Source of the DNA: Armatimonadota bacterium
Lineage (GTDB): Bacteria; Armatimonadota; Fimbriimonadia; Fimbriimonadales; ATM1
Assembly (NCBI GenBank): GCA_003577165.1
Contig: QEUM01000011.1
Location: 1 to 64,000 of the forward strand
Reading direction: 5' to 3'
Length of the DNA stretch: 64,000 nt
This document shows positions 34,091-42,666 of the stretch, piece after piece. Below the pieces are notes generated by a model. That model searched no databases. It worked only from the letters and a program-made list of their open reading frames with translations, and was not told the origin of the DNA. The stretch's first letter is position 1. Every line of letters begins with the position of its first letter. Position numbers and translations under genes: made by a program.

Positions 34091-35307
34091 ACGACGACGA
34101 CAGCCGCGAGCGGGTCAAGTCCCGACGCGAGCCGCTGATACCTCTCGTGCGTGACATCCTCGACGATCCGCGATTCCTGGCCGACGATGTCCGAGCGACC
34201 CAAAGCGGCGAACACCCCTGTTCCGAAAGCGAGTTCGCTGGGAGCCGACGCCCTGCGAGCCAGTGACCTCTTGAGGCCGTCCCTCTCGGCGTCGAACTCT
34301 TGACGGCTCATGCCGGCCCGCTCCTTCTCGAGCGCCTTGAGCGCCGCAGACTCCAGGGTCCCTTCTTCCGGAACGCCTCGGAACAGTACCGTCATGAGCC
34401 CCCCCCGATCGGTGGGTCCGAAGAAGACGGAGGAGCGAACCGAATCCCCCAGCGTTGAATTCGCTCGTCGCGACAGACGCGACGCCAATATCTGCGCAGC
34501 GAAAAAACCGGAAGCATCGTCCATCCCTGGCGCGAAGAACGCGAATCCGACGGCATTCTCCTTTGTCGGCGAGTCTTCGACCACTCTGCCCGCTGCTGGC
34601 GCGCTGATCTCCGGCATTAGGACGCGGCTTCCGCTCGGCAGCCTGCCAAGCGTCTCCGCGGCCTTCGACAGAGTCTCCTCCGCATCCCCCCCTCCGACGA
34701 TAACCAGCACAATGTTTCTGCCCACGAAATGTCTGTCATAGGTAGCAAGCAGTTGCGACGGAGATAACTTCTCCAGATTCTGCGCGCCGCCGGAAGTCCG
34801 CAATCCATAACCGCTGCTGCCGTATGCCGCGCTCCAGAGACGATTGTCGAGAGCGCGCAGGGTGTCGAGGTCCTGCAACCCAATCTCCTCGCGTATCACG
34901 GCGCCCTCCGCCGCGACGCGCGTCGGATCGCAAGTCGGCTTCGCGAGGAGTTTCCCGAGCGCGCCAAGCGCCGTGATCCACTCGGATGCGGGCGCATCAA
35001 TTCGAATTCTCATCAATTCGCGGTACGTCGTCGCATTTGCGAATCCGCCGACCGCCTCGATCTCCCGATCCACCTCGCCCGGCGCGGACATCGCAGAACC
35101 CTCGAACAGCATGTGTTCCAGAAGGTGTGTCGAGCCGGATAGGTCGCTCGTCTCGAAGGCAGATCCCACGCGCACGAACGCCTGAACCGAAACGAAGTTC
35201 GCGGCCTCGACTTTCGCTGCGAAAACCTGCGCGCCGTTCGGTAGGGTGCGCGAATGCCATTCCGGTTGCGGGAGCGCAACGAGCAGGCCGACGATGGCCG
35301 CGATCAT
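34075..35307 (-). CDS. M16-family zinc peptidase (active subunit)
   Basis: A 410-residue exported metallopeptidase with the inverted zinc motif HLLEH in SGSTHLLEHMLFEGS and the distal Glu in VIREEIGLQD. The N-terminus (IAAIVGLLVALPQPEW) fits a signal peptide. M16B enzymes degrade peptides in the periplasm. It lies between the UspA gene (four-base overlap at 35304-35307) and its inactive partner. Confidence 0.88.
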   Translation of the reverse strand: MIAAIVGLLVALPQPEWHSRTLPNGAQVFAAKVEAANFVSVQAFVRVGSAFETSDLSGSTHLLEHMLFEGSAMSAPGEVDREIEAVGGFANATTYRELMRIRIDAPASEWITALGALGKLLAKPTCDPTRVAAEGAVIREEIGLQDLDTLRALDNRLWSAAYGSSGYGLRTSGGAQNLEKLSPSQLLATYDRHFVGRNIVLVIVGGGDAEETLSKAAETLGRLPSGSRVLMPEISAPAAGRVVEDSPTKENAVGFAFFAPGMDDASGFFAAQILASRLSRRANSTLGDSVRSSVFFGPTDRGGLMTVLFRGVPEEGTLESAALKALEKERAGMSRQEFDAERDGLKRSLARRASAPSELAFGTGVFAALGRSDIVGQESRIVEDVTHERYQRLASGLDPLAAVVVVWRGD

Positions 35308-36215
35308 GGTCTAAGGATCAGAACGCTGCACGAAGCGCGAATCGCCATCTGGTGGGACACCGATCCGAGCAGCAGCCGGGAAACCGCCGAGCGGCTGCGT
35401 GCTCCGAGGATCAGCAGGTCCAGTCCAGGCTCTGAGGATAACGTCATCAGTTCCTTTCGGACGTCCCCGAAGAGGACGCGTGTCGTCACCGACTCGGCCG
35501 CGCCCGCCAGATTCTCTGCCGTCTCCTCCAGCGCGCCCTGGACGATCCTCTCGATCTCCTCGCGATCCCGCGCTTGACCGAGGTCCGATCCCAATTGGCG
35601 CGCCAGCGCAAGCGTCTCTTTGCTGTCGGGATCGACCACCACCACTGCCGCGAGACTTCGCAGCCGGGCCGGGAAGAACTTCGCAAGTTTCTTGACGAAT
35701 TCGCCGTGGAGGTCGCCGAAGTCCGTGGCGAATGCACTGCTGAGACCCGCCCCTTCCGAGAGCGCCTTGCCGCGAGTGACGATGACAGAAACGGGCGACT
35801 CGTTCGCCAAGCCCCTCGCCACGCTCCCGAGCAGCAGGTCTTCGATCGAGGATTTACCCCTTGCGCCGCAGACGATTAGTTGCGCCCCTTGGTCGAGCGC
35901 CCGGTTGATCACCTCCGTAACGGGGTCGCCTTCTGCGGTCTCAGCCTCGGCGGACAGTCCGGCTGCCTTCAGCCTCGCCGCCGCGCCCTGGCTCGCTTCC
36001 TCCGCTTGCCTCCGCTCCTCGTCGATCGCCGCCTCGATTTGGGCTGCGAGCACACCGCCGACGAAAGGATGAGCGCCCGCGCTCGAAGTGATAAACGACG
36101 GTGAAAACACCGAAACGCAAAGGACTTTGCACTCAGCCGATAAGGGCAGCCTGCGGATGACTTCCTCGGCGGCCTTCGCGTGATCCGACCCGTCGGTGGC
36201 GAATACGATCGTCAC
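35304..36215 (-). CDS. Tandem-domain universal stress protein (UspA)
   Basis: A 303-residue protein with two UspA domains. The first starts VTIVFATDGSDHAKAAEEV and has the ATP-binding motif G-2x-G-9x-G-S in GARGKSSIEDLLLGSVA. The second ends with GARSRSAVSRLLLGSVS, where the second Gly is Ser, so its nucleotide binding may be weaker. The GTG start at 36215 lies seven bases after a TACAAT box. The ORF continues 96 bases upstream but without family similarity. It shares an ATGA overlap with the M16 gene. Confidence 0.85.
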   Translation of the reverse strand: MTIVFATDGSDHAKAAEEVIRRLPLSAECKVLCVSVFSPSFITSSAGAHPFVGGVLAAQIEAAIDEERRQAEEASQGAAARLKAAGLSAEAETAEGDPVTEVINRALDQGAQLIVCGARGKSSIEDLLLGSVARGLANESPVSVIVTRGKALSEGAGLSSAFATDFGDLHGEFVKKLAKFFPARLRSLAAVVVVDPDSKETLALARQLGSDLGQARDREEIERIVQGALEETAENLAGAAESVTTRVLFGDVRKELMTLSSEPGLDLLILGARSRSAVSRLLLGSVSHQMAIRASCSVLILRP

Positions 36216-36222
36216 AAGTCGG

Positions 36223-36228
36223 ATTGTA
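36223..36228 (-). promoter_or_regulatory. Putative leaderless promoter (-10 TACAAT) of the UspA operon
   Basis: TACAAT on the minus strand ends seven bases before the GTG at 36215. It marks a probable operon start for uspA and the two M16 genes. Confidence 0.5.
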
Positions 36229-36243
36229 GTCCAGTTACTGGGT

Positions 36244-36906
36244 TCAGCGGCGGGCGAGGAAGTAGTCGCCGCCTTCTTTCGTGCCTGCGGCCGACAAGAC
36301 GGACTCGGCAAAACGCTCCAGGTCCTGGATGTCGTCCTCGAGCCTTTCGCTCGCCGGGAACACTAAGAACCGGTAGAACTGAGCGTCGATGTTCTCTCGA
36401 CCGACCAGCTTCGAAAACGTCATGTCGATCGGGATGTAAAACGGGTCGTGCCTCAGCCCATTCGGCCCTTTGTAGAAGTAGAGCGCGACTCCCTGCATGT
36501 TGTCGGATCGCTTGAGTCCCATCACCGTTGCAGGCACCTTTCCGCCCATTGAGGGGATGTTCACGTCGCGCCTTCTCGGATTGATGAGTTGCCAGCCCTG
36601 CGCGCTGAAGCACACCTGCGGATCGTGGAATGACTTGCGCGTGTTCCCTGCGACGATCGTGTACTCAAAGTACCTGCCGTCGCCTCCTTGATACATGCGG
36701 CCCACGATGCCGAACGGCTGCAACGTCTCGTATGTCGACGCCTCCATCTTCACTGAATTTGTGAAGGAATAGCCGTCCAACTCGACCGGGAGGATCTTCT
36801 CCATCCACGACTCCTCCTTCTCCGGATAGACCGTTCTCGGGAGCACCGTGGTGACCGCGCCGACAGCGAAGAACAAAATTAGGACAATGCTAAGCCGCGA
36901 CTTCAT
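36244..36906 (-). CDS. EpsI-family exosortase-associated protein
   Basis: A 220-residue protein (start ATG 36906; an upstream in-frame start would lie inside the exosortase gene). A signal or membrane segment (SIVLILFFAVGAVTTVLP) is followed by a soluble domain. The EpsI pattern is seen in VGRMYQGGDGRYFEYTIVAGN, SFHDPQVCFSAQGWQL and GVALYFYKGP. EpsI accompanies exosortases in polysaccharide clusters, where it is presumed to aid sorting or secretion. It overlaps the exosortase gene by 17 bases. Confidence 0.85.
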   Translation of the reverse strand: MKSRLSIVLILFFAVGAVTTVLPRTVYPEKEESWMEKILPVELDGYSFTNSVKMEASTYETLQPFGIVGRMYQGGDGRYFEYTIVAGNTRKSFHDPQVCFSAQGWQLINPRRRDVNIPSMGGKVPATVMGLKRSDNMQGVALYFYKGPNGLRHDPFYIPIDMTFSKLVGRENIDAQFYRFLVFPASERLEDDIQDLERFAESVLSAAGTKEGGDYFLARR

Positions 36907-37897
36907 GACGCTTACCCTCCAATCCACGCACGATGTAATGCAGAACGATAAAGCACACGATGAGAGTGAGATACCCACTGTAGTCGTGGAAGATCATGCC
37001 GACGTCGTCTTTGGTCTTGTCCAGGCTGCGCATCCATCCGACCCAAGCGGCGTCCGGAGTTATGATCGATCTTTCTCCCGCGATTCCGATGAGCATGATT
37101 CGAAGCCCGTTGATCAGCAGCGCAAGCGCCGGGTTGATCACGAAGACGAGCAGCAAGTTCTTCCATAGGCCCAAATTCGAGATCATCACGAAGAACATCG
37201 TGAAAGCCGTAAGCGAGAGGATCAGTTTGAATCCGCTACACGGCCCCCCGACGTAGAGCGAATAGTTGTCCATCAAGATCAGCGTCGGATAAGCCGCAGG
37301 AATCTCGGCGTTGAATCCGAAGATCGTCAGCAGTTTCGCTGCGACCTTCGTCGAAATCAATTGAAGCGGATTCGTCGTGCTGTCGATGATCCAACCCAGC
37401 ACCGGCATCATGAACGCCAGGAACAGGAGCGGCCCCACGACGTGCCGCGTCACCCGCGATCCGAATACGAAGTAACTTCCCCCGATCAGCGACACGATGA
37501 ACCCGCCCGAAGCGAACGAGATGTTGTCTATCTTCTGTCCGGCGAGCACCATGAGCAGTCCGATGACCAGGATCGGCAACCCGAACCAGGAGGTGACAAT
37601 CGGCTCGCTGCGTATTCGGTCGCGGCGCATGTAAATCACCGCGAGCGACATGAACGGAATCAGGATTCCGTGCGAGTAGTAGCCCTCGTCCTCGAACCAA
37701 ATCGCAGGCAACTGCCTCAAGAACGCCCAGCCCAGCGCTAGGCACGCTACAAGGCCCGCAACCAAGAGCGGGAACCCGGCCTTCGGCAACTTAATGCCGA
37801 GGATCGGAATCGTGATCGTCTCTTCCTGAGCGACGGCTTCCGCGCCCTCAAGGAGCGCGCCCTTCTCAACTCGGTCTATGGCTGGATCGTTCGACAT
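36890..37897 (-). CDS. Exosortase (PEP-CTERM-type sorting transpeptidase)
   Basis: A 335-residue polytopic membrane protein with about eight helices. The three predicted catalytic residues are Cys220 (YVGGPCSGFK), Arg266 (NGLRIMLIG) and His304 (FHDYSGYL). Exosortases recognise PEP-CTERM-like tails and release proteins at the outer face of the membrane, usually alongside exopolysaccharide genes, as here. An extra acidic cytoplasmic N-terminus of about 35 residues is present. No PEP-CTERM substrate is visible in this window. Confidence 0.92.
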   Translation of the reverse strand: MSNDPAIDRVEKGALLEGAEAVAQEETITIPILGIKLPKAGFPLLVAGLVACLALGWAFLRQLPAIWFEDEGYYSHGILIPFMSLAVIYMRRDRIRSEPIVTSWFGLPILVIGLLMVLAGQKIDNISFASGGFIVSLIGGSYFVFGSRVTRHVVGPLLFLAFMMPVLGWIIDSTTNPLQLISTKVAAKLLTIFGFNAEIPAAYPTLILMDNYSLYVGGPCSGFKLILSLTAFTMFFVMISNLGLWKNLLLVFVINPALALLINGLRIMLIGIAGERSIITPDAAWVGWMRSLDKTKDDVGMIFHDYSGYLTLIVCFIVLHYIVRGLEGKRHEVAA

Positions 37898-37966
37898 CCC
37901 TCGTACTCTATTGAGCCCTCATGACTCTCGGGAAAGCGGAGCATAGCAAATTCTGTGCCCTCATGC

Positions 37967-38629
37967 TCAGTACGCCCCGTCGCCCCGCAAAACTGCCGTG
38001 GGCGTCTTGAGGAGGATTTTAAGGTCCAGCCAGAACGACATGTGCTCCACGTAGAACGTGTCGAGCGCCATCCACTCGTCGAACGTCGTGTCGCTTCGAC
38101 CGCAAATCTGCCAAAGACAGGTGATGCCGGGAGGGACGCTCAGCCTCAAGAAGTCCGCGTCCTTGTACTGCTCGACTTCCCTCGGAAGGGGCGGCCGAGG
38201 CCCCACCAAACTCATTTCGCCCTTCAACACGTTGAATAGCTGAGGGAGTTCGTCCAGGCTGTACTTGCGAAGGAACCTGCCGACTGGCGTCACCCGCGGG
38301 TCGTCCTTCATCTTGAAAATCGGGCCTTCCTTCTCGTTCCCCGTCCGGAGCAGTTCTGGGAGGCGCTTGTCCGCGTCCGTGTACATGGACCGGAACTTCA
38401 GGAACATGAATTCCGTCCCGTATCGTCCCACCCGCCCCTGCTTGTAGATCACCGGCCCGGGACTCGTCAACTTGACGGCGATCGCGATCGCGACCAACAC
38501 GGGAGCAAGGAGCAGGATGAGCCCGAGCGAGCCGACGATGTCCAGGATGCGCTTCCAGAACGCGTAAGTGATTCTCACGCGAGGGATGCGTCCGGCGTAG
38601 GCCGATTCGACGGCAGGCACGTTTTTCAT
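37967..38629 (-). CDS. Undecaprenyl-phosphate sugar transferase (initiating enzyme of EPS synthesis)
   Basis: A 220-residue member of the bacterial sugar transferase family (WcaJ/EpsL type), which attaches the first sugar phosphate to undecaprenyl phosphate. One N-terminal membrane helix (ILDIVGSLGLILLLAPVLVAIAIAVKL) is followed by PGPVIYKQGRVGRYGTEFMFLKFRSMY, the catalytic region LRKYSLDELPQLFNVLKGEMSLVGPRPP, and the C-terminal PGITCLWQICGRS. It is the short single-helix form, without the large N-terminal membrane domain. Confidence 0.93.
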   Translation of the reverse strand: MKNVPAVESAYAGRIPRVRITYAFWKRILDIVGSLGLILLLAPVLVAIAIAVKLTSPGPVIYKQGRVGRYGTEFMFLKFRSMYTDADKRLPELLRTGNEKEGPIFKMKDDPRVTPVGRFLRKYSLDELPQLFNVLKGEMSLVGPRPPLPREVEQYKDADFLRLSVPPGITCLWQICGRSDTTFDEWMALDTFYVEHMSFWLDLKILLKTPTAVLRGDGAY

Positions 38630-38662
38630 AACGTCGGAATGGCCCGCGCCATCCGACGCGAG

Positions 38663-40858
38663 CTACTCGTCCTCTTCTTCCTTAGAACCACTGGGCGGGG
38701 GAGTCTGTTCCCGCACCGGCTGTTGGCCGCCAGGCCCAAGCGCCGCTCGAGCCGAGGGAGCGTGGTACCGGCTGATGGTCGCCTGGTAATTCCGCCGGAA
38801 ACTCTGATACGCGGGACAGTCTTCGGGACGAGTCTTGTTGAGCACAAGACCGACCACGTTGACTCCAACGCGCTCCAGGCCACGGTGGAATTCGAATTCT
38901 GCTTCGCTCGGCGCTCGCCCAGCCTCATGGATCAGAACGACGTTCTGCACATGCTCTGCCAAAACCGTCGCGTCGCCGAAGGTTCCCCCGGCCGGGCTGT
39001 CAATTACGATGAAGTCGGCACCCTTGCTGATCTGCTCGACGAAGTTCTTCATCGCTTCGGTGTTGAACAGACGAATCGGGTTCACAGGCGGCTGGCCGCC
39101 CGCGATGAACAGCAGGCCTTCCACGCCTGTGGGCTGCACGACGTCCTCGATCGTGGCCTCTCCGTTGAGGATTTCCGCTAAGCCCGCACGGTTCTGGAGG
39201 CCGAAATGGTCGTGAAGAGCCGGCGATCTCAGGTCGCCGTCGACGAGCAGCACCCGCGCCCCGTCGCGCGCGAGGGAGATCGCCATGTTGGCGGCCACCG
39301 TGGACCTTCCGGAATTCGGCTCGGCGGAGGCCACGAGAATCCCCGGGCCCGTCAGCCTGTCCTTTAGACCCATCAACTGAGTCGAGAGAATCTGATAGCT
39401 GGCCGCGAGCGGCGTCGGCTGCTCGACATCCGGGTTGAGCCGCTGCTGTCCGCTGCGCGGCAAGGCCGCGATCACCGGGAAGCCCAAACTGTTCTCCGCT
39501 TCTGTCGCAGTGTAAGTGCTCTGGTCGAACTGACCCAGGCTCGCGATGAGCGACACAGCCACGACCATGGACAGGAAGAACGCGATCAGCGTCTTGAGTA
39601 TCGTGCCGCGATCCAGTTCGATCACGTACGTCTGGTCCAAGAAGAGCACGCCCTTCGCTTCGCTTTGGGCGGCGCGGACTCGCGCTTCTTCAAGTTTGCC
39701 CTTCAGGTTCGCAACGGACTGAGCCTGAGCGCTAATCTGAGCCGAATACTTTGCAAGTTCCTTCTCGACGACGGGAAGCTCTTCCAGTTGGGCGCGCAGC
39801 CGATTGTATTCTGCCTGCGCGGCTGCCTTCTCCATTCGAGCCGCGTTCAACGCTCGTTCAGCCCCGAGCACCGCTTGTCGGCGATCCGATTCGTTTCGGG
39901 AGAAATTCGGCTCGATCGTGCTCGTAAGATACTTTTCGCCTATGGCTTCCAGGTTCGCGAGCGAAGCCCGGTCCGTCTCGAGTTGCTGCTTCAGCTGCAC
40001 GATGGTCGGGTGGTTCTCACCGTACCTTTCGCGCTGAGATTCCAGAGTCGCTTCGGTTCCCTTGATGCGCTCTTCGATCTGCGCATAAACAGGGTTAATA
40101 GAGCGCTGAGTCGTCATCTCTGTTGACAGAAGCGGTGAGTTTTCCTGCCGCCTGCCAACCATGAATGTCGCATATGCAGAGGCGTACGCTTCGTCCGCTT
40201 TCGCAAGCCGCAGTCGTGCTGCCTGCAGATTTCCAACGAGTCCGCTCGTGTTCTGCTCGTACGCCGTCGCCTGCGGATACCGTTCTTTGAACTCCTTCAG
40301 TCGTTGCAGCAGGTCGTCGTAAATCGCCTCCTGCTCTTTGAGCTGCGACTCGATGAACGCCACCGATCTCTGGCCCTCTTCGGAGAACAACTTCCTATAT
40401 CGGTCGAGGAACTTGTCGCGCAGCGCTTCGATGACGGTCTGTGTCTCTTTAAAGTCGTCGCCGATGTAGCTAACTCGGATGTATTCCGAACCGCGGAGCG
40501 GCTTCACGTCGACTCGAGCGATGAACTGTCGTTCATCATCCGGACCACCCGCTTTCAGAGTTCCGTTCTGAACGAGGTAGTCGAACGTCGTTTTGAGCAC
40601 CGTGTATGAAGTCACGGTGTTCGCCAGGTTCGTGACACGAATCTCTTGGTCGTTGACGCCTCCGCCCAGCATCTGGCTGGTAAAGAGGTCGGGCTGGTTC
40701 AAGTCGCGTTCACGTCGGTCCGCGATCTGCATGAACCCTTCGTATTGCGGCTTGCGAAGGACCGAATAAAGAAGCGTGCCGATCGTTGCCGGAAGCACGA
40801 GCAGCGCGAGGATCCACCAGCGTTGGCGCAGCGACCTTAGAAATTTTCCGCGTCCCAT
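38663..40858 (-). CDS. Wzc-like polysaccharide co-polymerase with degenerate tyrosine-kinase domain
   Basis: A 731-residue inner-membrane protein. A Wzz-type periplasmic domain with long coiled coils lies between helices at about 15-35 and 425-445. Residues 490-690 are a bacterial tyrosine-kinase-like ATPase: Walker A ILVASAEPNSGRSTVAAN, Walker A' VLLVDGDLRSPAL, and Walker B FIVIDSPAGG. The invariant Walker A lysine is replaced by Arg518. The C-terminal tyrosine cluster normally autophosphorylated is missing (only two Tyr before an acidic tail). Chain-length control is likely; kinase activity is doubtful. It sits between the export and sugar transferase genes. Confidence 0.88.
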   Translation of the reverse strand: MGRGKFLRSLRQRWWILALLVLPATIGTLLYSVLRKPQYEGFMQIADRRERDLNQPDLFTSQMLGGGVNDQEIRVTNLANTVTSYTVLKTTFDYLVQNGTLKAGGPDDERQFIARVDVKPLRGSEYIRVSYIGDDFKETQTVIEALRDKFLDRYRKLFSEEGQRSVAFIESQLKEQEAIYDDLLQRLKEFKERYPQATAYEQNTSGLVGNLQAARLRLAKADEAYASAYATFMVGRRQENSPLLSTEMTTQRSINPVYAQIEERIKGTEATLESQRERYGENHPTIVQLKQQLETDRASLANLEAIGEKYLTSTIEPNFSRNESDRRQAVLGAERALNAARMEKAAAQAEYNRLRAQLEELPVVEKELAKYSAQISAQAQSVANLKGKLEEARVRAAQSEAKGVLFLDQTYVIELDRGTILKTLIAFFLSMVVAVSLIASLGQFDQSTYTATEAENSLGFPVIAALPRSGQQRLNPDVEQPTPLAASYQILSTQLMGLKDRLTGPGILVASAEPNSGRSTVAANMAISLARDGARVLLVDGDLRSPALHDHFGLQNRAGLAEILNGEATIEDVVQPTGVEGLLFIAGGQPPVNPIRLFNTEAMKNFVEQISKGADFIVIDSPAGGTFGDATVLAEHVQNVVLIHEAGRAPSEAEFEFHRGLERVGVNVVGLVLNKTRPEDCPAYQSFRRNYQATISRYHAPSARAALGPGGQQPVREQTPPPSGSKEEEDE

Positions 40859-40883
40859 GTTTGTTCTCGTTCTGCTCCTTCCC

Positions 40884-41816
40884 CTAGAACCTCGGGAAGA
40901 AATTGAAGTTCCGGCTCAACAGGCTCTGTACTGTAAAGACGATGTTTGCGATTTGTGATGCTCGGTCCAAATCGGGGCTGCTCGTGCTGGGAACGTAAAT
41001 TACGTCTCCCGGCTGCAGCACGACATTCTGAGTGAAGTCGTTCTTCGTGACGAACTTTGTGAAGTCCACGGTGAACCGCCGCCACTCACTGGCTCGGCCG
41101 GGCACCTGGCGTTGAATCTGAATCGCCGACAACTTCGAACGGTACGGGATCTCGCCCTGCGCAAGCGCCAGCGCTTCGGCGAGCGTCATCCCTTCGTACC
41201 ACTCGAACTGACCGGGCCGCGGGACGTACCCTAAGACGTTCACCTGAGAGATGTATCGCCGCGGGATGTTCAGCACGTCTCCGTCCTGCAGTTCGTAGTT
41301 CTGGGAGAGGTCGCCCTTTTCGAGCATCGCTCGCAAATCGATCGGGATCTGCTCGACGCTTCCCTTGCGGACGAGCGTCGCCCTGCGCAAGTCGGACGTC
41401 GGCAGGGTGCCCCCTGCCTGCGAGATCAGAGTGAGCAGGCGATCACCCGGCTTGAACTCGTACTGTCCGGCTTTCTGCGCAAAACCGACCACGCTGGCCC
41501 TCAGCGGGCGATACCGAACGATGTTGACGGTCACCAGCGGGTTCTTGAAGTAGTCGCGGGAGATCAGTTCGCTGCGAACGAAATTCGCGAGTTCCGTGGT
41601 CGTCTTGCCGGCAGCGGCCACCAGCCCCAAGAAGGGAACGCTGATGTTTCCGTCGAGGCCGACAGGCGCCTCGACCCGCATCCCCTCCTCGCCGTAGATC
41701 GAAAGGCTGATGAAGTCTTCCGGTTGGAGGCGGTAGTTCGATCCAGATACCTGTGCCCATGCTCCGACACACATCCCTGTGGCGGCGAGCATGAGCGTGA
41801 GCAACATCCTGCGCAT
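40884..41816 (-). CDS. Wza-like polysaccharide export protein (SLBB domains)
   Basis: A 310-residue exported protein starting at MRRMLLTLMLAATGMCVGAWA, with signal-peptide character. Residues 28-110 are a Poly_export domain (YRLQPEDFISLSIYGEEGM), followed by two SLBB repeats (GFAQKAGQYEFKPGDRLLTLISQAGG and LGYVPRPGQFEWYEGMTLAEAL). It would form the outer-membrane or periplasmic export ring for the polysaccharide made by the next genes. The lipobox of E. coli Wza is absent. ATG 41816 is favoured over 41888 because of the signal peptide and an AGGGG stretch upstream. Confidence 0.9.
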   Translation of the reverse strand: MRRMLLTLMLAATGMCVGAWAQVSGSNYRLQPEDFISLSIYGEEGMRVEAPVGLDGNISVPFLGLVAAAGKTTTELANFVRSELISRDYFKNPLVTVNIVRYRPLRASVVGFAQKAGQYEFKPGDRLLTLISQAGGTLPTSDLRRATLVRKGSVEQIPIDLRAMLEKGDLSQNYELQDGDVLNIPRRYISQVNVLGYVPRPGQFEWYEGMTLAEALALAQGEIPYRSKLSAIQIQRQVPGRASEWRRFTVDFTKFVTKNDFTQNVVLQPGDVIYVPSTSSPDLDRASQIANIVFTVQSLLSRNFNFFPRF

Positions 41817-41889
41817 CACAAAACCCCTAAATCGGTGGGCGCATCTTGCGCCTGAAGTCATTCTAGCAGATATGACGGCTGGACCCATG

Positions 41890-42666
41890 CTACCGGCGCC
41901 CCTCGATGACTACGGTCACCTCGCCCTTTAGCGGCCCGCCGGGCTCGTCTTCACCCAGCCGACCGCGGATCACCTCTTCAAACGCTTTCGTCATCTCCCG
42001 GCACACTGCGAATCTCCGGCCACCGAGAACCTCGGCAGCCACATTCAGGGTCTCGGCTACCCTGTGCGGGGATTCAAAGAGTACCAAAGTCATAGTCGAG
42101 TCGCGCAACGGCTCCAAAGCCGCCCGCAGGCGACCTGGACGACGGGGTGGATACCCCAGAAAGACGTACTGCTGGGCATAGAAGCCGCTCAGCGCAAGCG
42201 CAGCCGTCACTGCGCTGGGCCCCGGGACGCACTCGACAGCCAGTCCAGCCTCGACTGCAGCCTGAACCAGGTCGGCCCCCGGGTCGCTGACACCCGGCAC
42301 TCCCGCATCGGTGACGAAAGCAACTGTTTGCCCCTCGACTGCCCGCTCCACCACCCGGCTGATCGCCGACGGCCCTGCGTGCTCGTCGAGACGGACGAGG
42401 GTCTTCTTCGGTATGCCAACCGCGGCCAGTAGGCGAGACGCGACACGCGTGTCCTCTGCGGCCACGAGGTCGGCGACGGTTAGGGTCTCCCGCGCCCGAG
42501 GGGACAGGTCGCCAAGGTTGCCCAAGGGCGTCGCGACCAGAACTATCCGCCCGTGCCCTTTGCCGCCGGCTTCTCTGCGGGTTTCTCGTTCGCGGACGGC
42601 TGCTGTTCGGACTTCTTCGACTCTTCTGCGGCCTTTTTGGCTTCCTCTTCGTCGGCCTTTTTCCAT
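41890..42666 (-). CDS. rsmI: 16S rRNA (cytidine-1402-2'-O)-methyltransferase, start uncertain
   Basis: RsmI methylates the ribose of C1402 in 16S rRNA. Family motifs are IVLVATPLGNLGDLSPRA, LVAAEDTR, AFVTDAGVPGVSDPGADLV, VPGPSAVTAALALSG and LVLFESPHR. The start is a problem. No ATG, GTG or TTG lies between the end of the upstream PPIase gene and the first conserved motif. The nearest canonical start is ATG 42666, 124 bases inside that gene, giving an Arg-rich 42-residue leader that the family lacks. A rare start such as the ATA overlapping the PPIase stop (ATAG) or the CTG of VLVAT is possible. Confidence 0.9.
   Translation of the reverse strand: MEKGRRRGSQKGRRRVEEVRTAAVRERETRREAGGKGHGRIVLVATPLGNLGDLSPRARETLTVADLVAAEDTRVASRLLAAVGIPKKTLVRLDEHAGPSAISRVVERAVEGQTVAFVTDAGVPGVSDPGADLVQAAVEAGLAVECVPGPSAVTAALALSGFYAQQYVFLGYPPRRPGRLRAALEPLRDSTMTLVLFESPHRVAETLNVAAEVLGGRRFAVCREMTKAFEEVIRGRLGEDEPGGPLKGEVTVVIEGRR

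Noticed and set aside
38663-40858. Active tyrosine kinase controlling capsule length
   Set aside because: The Walker A lysine is Arg and the tyrosine cluster is missing, so kinase activity should not be assumed.
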